Source: Terrimesophilobacter sp038243605 (GTDB lineage: Bacteria > Actinomycetota > Actinomycetes > Actinomycetales > Microbacteriaceae). From it: a stretch of 64,000 nt of DNA. This document shows, one piece after another, positions 59,538-64,000 of the stretch. The stretch spans positions 38,924-102,923 of the forward strand of contig JBBSQX010000009.1 in NCBI GenBank assembly GCA_038243605.1, in the 5' to 3' direction. How positions within the stretch are numbered: position 1 is the stretch's first letter; every line of letters begins with the position of its first letter. The notes under the pieces were generated by a model. The model searched no databases, was not told the DNA's origin, and saw nothing but the letters and a program-made list of their open reading frames with translations. A program made the position numbers and the translations under genes.

Positions 59538-60551
59538 ATGAAATCACTACCCGGTGTGCCACACAGTGGCATTGGCGACGAGAACGACAACGAAGCGGAT
59601 GACGTAAAAGCCATCCGTCTGAAGCATCCGTGGAGAAACTTCTTCTCCATCATGATCCTTCTCGGTGTTGTCTACTTCTTCTTGGATGCCAGCCAGCGGC
59701 CAGCGTACGACTGGAATGCTTTTGGTGAGTACCTGTTCGATTCACGGATCGTGATGGCGGCGTTCAATACGCTGCAGCTCACCGTGTACTCGATGGTGCT
59801 CGCTATCGCGTTGGGGATTCTGCTCGCGATCATGCGGCAAAGCCCTAACCCGATTTTTCGCTCGATAGCGCTTGTCTTTATCTGGCTGTTCCGTGGCACA
59901 CCGGTGTATGTGCAGTTGGTGTTTTGGGGCCTCGCGTCCACGATCTATCGCACCATCGATTTGGGGATCCCGTTCCAGAAGCCGTGGCTTCAGTTCGAGA
60001 CGATCGACCTGGTGGATGTGTTTTGGATCGCCGTCATCGGGTTGGCGCTCAATGAGGCCGCGTATATGGCCGAGATTGTGCGTGCCGGGTTGTTGTCGGT
60101 AGACAAAGGCCAGGTGGAGGCTGCGACAGCTCTCGGCCTCACGTGGGGAAAAACGATGCGCAAGATCGTGATTCCGCAGGCGATGCGCATCATCATTCCG
60201 CCCACCGGTAACGAAGTTATCTCCATGCTGAAAACAACGTCACTGGTCACAGCAGTTCCGTACAGCATGGACCTCTATACGCGCTCGCGAGACATTTCGG
60301 CAGAGACGTTGAACCCCATCCCGCTGCTGATCGTGGCATCGGTGTGGTACCTGTTCTTCACCTCGTTGCTCATGGTCGGTCAGTTCTTCCTCGAGCGGCG
60401 GTTTGCGCGCGGGCACGACCAACGAAGCGCGCGGGGCCCTAAGGGCTCAGGCAAGCGTGGCGGCGGTGTACCCGCTGGGGTGCTCACGACGCGCATCGAA
60501 ACAGTGAATTCACAAACCTCGTTGCCCCTGCGAGAAGGAGAACAGCCGTGA
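59538..60551 (+). CDS. Polar amino-acid ABC transporter permease
   Basis: 337 residues, longer than the usual ~220-250. A ~30-residue N-terminal tail precedes TM1, the HisM/GlnP-type region AFNTLQLTVYSMVLAIALGI, and the EAA loop GLTWGKTMRKIVIPQAMRII. The last ~45 residues (after RRFARGHD) are Gly/Arg/Ser-rich and absent from typical members. It forms the channel with itself as a homodimer. It starts 12 bases after the binding-protein stop and overlaps the ATPase start by four bases. Confidence 0.9.
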   Translation: MKSLPGVPHSGIGDENDNEADDVKAIRLKHPWRNFFSIMILLGVVYFFLDASQRPAYDWNAFGEYLFDSRIVMAAFNTLQLTVYSMVLAIALGILLAIMRQSPNPIFRSIALVFIWLFRGTPVYVQLVFWGLASTIYRTIDLGIPFQKPWLQFETIDLVDVFWIAVIGLALNEAAYMAEIVRAGLLSVDKGQVEAATALGLTWGKTMRKIVIPQAMRIIIPPTGNEVISMLKTTSLVTAVPYSMDLYTRSRDISAETLNPIPLLIVASVWYLFFTSLLMVGQFFLERRFARGHDQRSARGPKGSGKRGGGVPAGVLTTRIETVNSQTSLPLREGEQP

Positions 60552-61315
60552 GCGCACAGCCGATGGTGGTTGCGAAGAACGTGCACAAGTCGTTCGGAAG
60601 CAACCACGTTCTGAAGGGAATTTCGCTGCAAGTCGACGCAGGGCAGGTCGCGTGCGTGATTGGGCCTTCCGGCTCCGGAAAGTCGACCTTCCTTCGCTGC
60701 ATCAATCACCTCGAGCAGATCGACCGCGGTCGCATTCTGGTGGATGGCAGCCTGATCGGGTACCGAGAACGTGGTGACAAAATATTTGAACTGAAGCAGA
60801 GCGAGGCAGCGCTTCAGCGCGAACGCATTGGCATGGTGTTCCAGCGTTTCAACCTGTTCCCGCACCTCTCCGCGTTGGAAAACATCAGTTGCGCGCCACA
60901 ACTCGTGCACGGGGAGAGCGCCGCGTCGGCATCCAAGCGGGCGAAGGAGCTTCTCGACAGGGTCGGGCTCGCCGACAAAGTGGGGGCGTACCCAGCACAG
61001 CTTTCTGGTGGTCAGCAGCAGCGGGTGGCGATAGCGCGGGCGCTCGCCATGGAGCCAAAGCTCATGCTCTTCGACGAGCCCACTTCTGCGCTTGACCCCG
61101 AGCTGGTCGGGGAAGTTCTCGATGTGATGAAGGAGCTTGCCCGCACCGGGATGACCATGGTCGTGGTCACGCACGAGATCGGTTTCGCAAGGGAGGTGGG
61201 GGATTCCCTCTACTTCATGGATGAGGGAACGGTCGTCGAATCGGGGACCCCCGCCGAGGTTATTTCCCACCCGCAGCACGCGCGTACGAAGGAGTTTCTC
61301 TCGAAGGTGCTGTAG
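60548..61315 (+). CDS. Polar amino-acid ABC transporter ATP-binding protein
   Basis: A 255-residue ATPase of the GlnQ/HisP type: Walker A GPSGSGKST near residue 38, VFQRFNLFPHLSALENI, signature LSGGQQQRVAIARAL, Walker B LMLFDEPTSALDPE and VVVTHEIGFA. An insertion YRERGDKIFELKQSEAAL precedes the Q-loop region, as in many HisP-like proteins. It completes the amidohydrolase-binding protein-permease-ATPase operon. Confidence 0.94.
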   Translation: MSAQPMVVAKNVHKSFGSNHVLKGISLQVDAGQVACVIGPSGSGKSTFLRCINHLEQIDRGRILVDGSLIGYRERGDKIFELKQSEAALQRERIGMVFQRFNLFPHLSALENISCAPQLVHGESAASASKRAKELLDRVGLADKVGAYPAQLSGGQQQRVAIARALAMEPKLMLFDEPTSALDPELVGEVLDVMKELARTGMTMVVVTHEIGFAREVGDSLYFMDEGTVVESGTPAEVISHPQHARTKEFLSKVL

Positions 61316-61652
61316 CCGGGGTTAGGTAGGGTTCGTCGAAAAGACGATGTCGGCCTTTGCTCGAGCCGTGAATCGCTCGGCAAAGTCTCGGTCGTTGGGC
61401 ACCCAAATTTCTCGCCACTACCGGGTGTGATCCCGCCCGAGATCGGCATCCCGTTTAACTCCGCGTTCGTGCGCGGATCGCGCCAGGCAATTGGTTGAGG
61501 TCCATGAGCGCAACTCTAGGCACAATTCCGCACGACGGTAGGAGAGGGGTGAGGGCTTCCGATTCGACGAAGGGACTTCCCGTGCGGCGGCGACTTCGCT
61601 TCCTGTGCCGAAGTTATCAAGCGGTGCACTTGCTTTCTTGTACGCTTTGGTG
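61316..61652. other. Intergenic region with a short gene fragment
   Basis: On the minus strand, just before a TAA at 61322-61324, the frame reads REIWVPNDRDFAERFTARAK and continues ADIVFSTNPT. It has protein-like texture but is cut off by an in-frame stop ~30 codons upstream, so it is probably the tail of a lost gene. The rest shows no gene, and no terminator was recognised after the ATPase gene. Confidence 0.3.
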
Positions 61653-62345
61653 ATGTCCAACCCGACCGCCCGAGTGTATGTTGATGGCTTTAATCTTTAC
61701 CGGCGACTTCTTTCCGGCCAGCCGCACGTGAAGTGGCTCGATCTGCCCGCGCTCGCGGCACGCGTAATGCCGGGCTACGACATTCAGCTTGTCCGGTATT
61801 TCACAGCGAGGCTTCGACCGGGTATAGCGATGGACCCGCAGACGCCGGTCAGGCAACAGATATATTTACGGGCGCTCGACTTGGACCCCAAGGTGCAGAT
61901 CCACTTCGGGACCTTTCGAAACGACAAGCGAACTATGCCTCGACACCCCGTCACGCTTGATCCAGCAACGGGAAAGTACGCCACGGTGAATGTGAGAAAA
62001 CTCGAAGAGAAAGGCTCCGATGTCAACCTTGCATCGCGGATGATCGTTGACGCTCACGCTAACTGTGCCGACATCTACGTGATGCTTTCTAATGACTCGG
62101 ACTTAGTCGGCCCTATGAACCTGCTGAGGCATGAGCTTGGGTATTCCACTGGAATAATCTTTCCGATGGAGAGTGCGCGAAACTCGAAAGAACTTGTGAA
62201 GACGCTACCGACATTCATGGCAAATATCACTAGGCCCGATCTCGAAGCGTGCCAGTATCCCGATGTGATGACTGACGCAACCGGACGGTTCCACCGGCCA
62301 CCCGCGTGGTTGGCGTCGACGTCACTAAACCAAACACCGAGTTAA
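61653..62345 (+). CDS. NYN-domain (PIN-like) protein
   Basis: About 230 residues from ATG 61653, with only a weak ribosome site. The NYN/PIN-like fold is visible: RVYVDGFNLYRRLL at the start (catalytic Asp, DGFN), KGSDVNLASRMIVDAH (conserved acidic residue), and YVMLSNDSDLVGPMNLLRHE (S-NDSD acidic pair). Such proteins are expected RNases or nuclease-like regulators. The target is unknown. It is not in an operon; two inverted repeats follow it. Confidence 0.8.
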   Translation: MSNPTARVYVDGFNLYRRLLSGQPHVKWLDLPALAARVMPGYDIQLVRYFTARLRPGIAMDPQTPVRQQIYLRALDLDPKVQIHFGTFRNDKRTMPRHPVTLDPATGKYATVNVRKLEEKGSDVNLASRMIVDAHANCADIYVMLSNDSDLVGPMNLLRHELGYSTGIIFPMESARNSKELVKTLPTFMANITRPDLEACQYPDVMTDATGRFHRPPAWLASTSLNQTPS

Positions 62346-62350
62346 ATTCC

Positions 62351-62378
62351 GAAGGCCCCAACCGGAGTTGAGGCCTTC
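62351..62378 (+). terminator. Hairpin just after the NYN gene
   Basis: GAAGGCC (62351-62357) / GGCCTTC (62372-62378), perfect arms with a 14-base loop, six bases after the stop; no T-run follows. Confidence 0.5.
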
Positions 62379-62412
62379 TAACCGGTAACCGAAGTATCCG
62401 GGGGTGTGTGTA

Positions 62413-62442
62413 GCTCACTGTATACGGTCTTAGACAGTGAGC
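62413..62442. repeat. Perfect 9-bp inverted repeat in AT-rich DNA
   Basis: GCTCACTGT (62413-62421) and ACAGTGAGC (62434-62442) flank a 12-base spacer containing TATACGG. It lies between the NYN gene and the permease remnant; it could be an operator, an IS end or an extra terminator. Confidence 0.5.
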
Positions 62443-62590
62443 ACAATATTGGCTATACCGTGTTCGCTAACAAGTGACCGGTTGATGAAAACTATCAGAA
62501 GTGAGTAGATTTTCCACAACCAAAACATCTTGACATGCGTCTCCCCGTCGGCTTAACGGCTTTACCTGAGCAGAGGAAGCCGTGAGGCGG

Positions 62591-62953
62591 CTACGCCTGG
62601 CCGTGCGCAGCCCTCGAGCGACGCGAGAGCGCATCGATGATGACCGCGAGCAGCAGCACAGCCCCGGTGATCATGTAGCGAACAGAGGAATCGAAGTTGA
62701 GCAGCGACAGCCCGTTTGAGATCGACTGGATGACAAGTATTCCGAGCAGAGCAGAGTAGGCGCTGCCGCGCCCGCCGAAGAGGCTCGTGCCGCCGATCAC
62801 CGCGGCGGCGATGGCGAGAAGGTTGACGTCGCCGCCTCCACTGGAGAGTGTCGCGGCGGTGAGCCTGCCCGTAGCGAAGAGCCCGCCGATAGCCGCGAAG
62901 AGCGTGCCGAGCACGAGCACGGAGATGACGATGCGGTTCATGTGCGCACCCAC
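62591..62953 (-). pseudogene. C-terminal remnant of a sugar ABC transporter permease (XylH/RbsC type)
   Basis: About 120 residues matching only the end of a BPD_transp_2 permease: helix VISVLVLGTLFAAIGGLFAT, then the family stretch NLLAIAAAVIGGTSLFGGRG, a helix ending NGLSLL, and a final helix. Complete proteins have about 400 residues, so at least two-thirds are lost upstream, right where the divergent peptidase gene begins. The ATG-like codon at its front is not in a credible start context. Confidence 0.65.
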
Positions 62954-62991
62954 CTAGTGGGGGTGACGCGCCACCCGCGTACGCTGGAACG

Positions 62992-64000
62992 ATGAGCACA
63001 ACTGCGCCTTACGGTTCATGGGAGTCACCCATCGCGGCAGCCTCACTCGTGGCGAGCGGGCACACGATAAGTGGTGCCTGCTTCGTGGGAGATGACTGTT
63101 GGTGGTTGGAGGCGCGACCGGCTGAAGGTGGGCGTCTCGCCGTGCGCAGGCACGACGCCGACCGCGGTGTTCTGGACGTCTTGCCGAGCCCGTGGAATGC
63201 GCGCACCCGTGTTCACGAATACGGTGGTGGGGCCTGGGCTGTCGCCGCCGACACAACGCTGGTGTTTGCCGAATTCAGCGACCAACGGCTGTACCGACTT
63301 GCGCCCGGTTCGCTAGAGCCGACACCGCTCACTCCGGCAGACCAGGGGATGAGGTTTGCCGACCTGCAGGTTATCGACGGTGCCGTGCTCGCCATCCGCG
63401 AGACGCATCATGACGGTGATCTAACGCGTGACATCGTCAGTGTTCCGCTTGACGGCAGTGCCGCGACGCATGCTGGCGCGATTCGCTCAATCGTCTCAGG
63501 GTCGCGGTTTCTCGCCAATCCGCGCATCTCACCTGACGGCACTCGCCTCGCCTGGATCGCGTGGGATCACCCGCAAATGCCGTGGGACGGCACAGAGCTT
63601 TGTGTTGGCTCCCTTGAGAACGGCATCGTTCCACAGTTTGTGAGGGTGATGGGCGGCCCCACAGAATCGGTGCTGCAACCCGAGTGGATTTCTGACGACG
63701 CCCTATATGCGATCAGCGATGCCAGCGGGTGGTGGAACTTGTACCGCGTCGGTATCGACGGTATCGACGGTAGTGACGGCGTCAAGGGCGCCGCGCGTGC
63801 GCTCGATCCCGCGAGCGTCGATGTGGGTGGCCCCCTCTGGCAGCTAGGGGCGCGCTGGTACTCAGTGCTCGATGACGGGCGGGTGCTTCACACGAGATCA
63901 CTCGGCACCGATGTGTTGGCGATTCTTGACCCCGAGTCTGGTGAGGTCAACTCCCTCGATCTTCCACTGGACGCGATCACCCTGAACGGCGTGCACGGCA
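62992..64000 (+). CDS. S9-family peptidase (prolyl oligopeptidase/acylaminoacyl-peptidase type), 5' part
   Basis: The frame is open from ATG 62992 to the window end (about 336 residues). The visible part is the N-terminal beta-propeller: GACFVGDDCWWLEARPAEGG, RVHEYGGGAWAVAAD (a hallmark of this S9C subgroup), ANPRISPDGTRLAWIAWDHP with MPWDGTELCV, and EWISDDALYAISDASGWWNL. The catalytic Ser-Asp-His domain lies beyond the window. The enzyme probably cleaves short peptides in the cytoplasm. It begins 38 bases from the truncated permease on the other strand. Confidence 0.88.
   Translation, partial: MSTTAPYGSWESPIAAASLVASGHTISGACFVGDDCWWLEARPAEGGRLAVRRHDADRGVLDVLPSPWNARTRVHEYGGGAWAVAADTTLVFAEFSDQRLYRLAPGSLEPTPLTPADQGMRFADLQVIDGAVLAIRETHHDGDLTRDIVSVPLDGSAATHAGAIRSIVSGSRFLANPRISPDGTRLAWIAWDHPQMPWDGTELCVGSLENGIVPQFVRVMGGPTESVLQPEWISDDALYAISDASGWWNLYRVGIDGIDGSDGVKGAARALDPASVDVGGPLWQLGARWYSVLDDGRVLHTRSLGTDVLAILDPESGEVNSLDLPLDAITLNGVHG

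Noticed and set aside
1..64000. tRNA, rRNA, riboswitch, CRISPR or prophage genes
   Set aside because: Nothing with the right secondary structure or gene content was recognised by reading; a covariance-model search would be needed to exclude small RNAs.

Overview
The window is GC-rich, densely coded actinobacterial DNA. Family content (PaaX and TetR regulators, a SPW-repeat membrane protein, a DUF2207 protein, DUF4012 and a WecA-type transferase in a polysaccharide locus, acyl-CoA oxidase), frequent GTG/TTG starts and the base composition fit a Microbacteriaceae-like member of the Micrococcales. This is inference: there is no rRNA or other taxonomic marker. I saw no tRNA, rRNA, CRISPR array, prophage or intact transposase. 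Most of it looks like chromosome with accessory patches.

Layout. 0-4.3 kb: end of a cation-efflux-like protein, a DUF6301-like protein, a BrnT-like toxin with RHH antitoxin, an alpha/beta hydrolase divergent from its likely TetR repressor, and decayed pieces (YefM-type antitoxin remnant, a 35-codon frame). 4.1-11.7 kb: a block bounded by two direct copies of a ~45-bp repeat. It holds a MacB-type permease, ATPase, membrane-fusion protein, two duplicated Cys-containing lipoproteins, a VanS-like kinase, a VanY-like lipoprotein carboxypeptidase and an OmpR-type regulator. A shared operator (GTTGC-N6-GTTGC plus a GCAAC element exactly 34 bp away) occurs three times, before each lipoprotein and the carboxypeptidase. 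Two copies also face the kinase and regulator genes, which have a matching TA[AG]ACT -10. This looks like one self-controlled cell-envelope sensing and export regulon and is the most interesting system here. 11.8-12.8 kb: an Imm22-like orphan gene starting inside 14-bp tandem repeats. 13-18.8 kb: an oligopeptide ABC importer (permeases, fused double ATPase, binding protein). 18.8-19.8 kb: debris of an IS256 transposase and other genes.

19.9-29.7 kb: GNAT acetyltransferase, GAF-GGDEF diguanylate cyclase, DUF2207 and SPW proteins, a RarD-like transporter, UDP-glucose dehydrogenase, and a DEAD-box helicase with a very long Arg/Gly/Asp-rich repetitive N-terminus. 29.8-49.4 kb: a surface-polysaccharide locus with two membrane CapD-like dehydratases (a convergent VanZ-like gene between them), a WecA-like initiating transferase, an epimerase, glycosyltransferases, the CapE-CapF-CapG set for UDP-N-acetyl-L-fucosamine, an unusual glycosyltransferase/O-antigen-polymerase fusion, a flippase, a second polymerase and a DUF4012 protein. 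Its middle part is visibly richer in A+T.

49.4-55.3 kb: tryptophan 2,3-dioxygenase, an amidohydrolase and a PaaX-type regulator in a row, then an EamA transporter (opposite strand) and an acyl-CoA oxidase. 55.5-61.3 kb: a LacI repressor divergent from an amidohydrolase plus polar amino-acid ABC importer operon, with two TCGATTAA-type palindromes between them. 61.3-64 kb: a NYN-domain protein, a truncated XylH-like permease pseudogene, and the start of an S9 peptidase that runs off the window.
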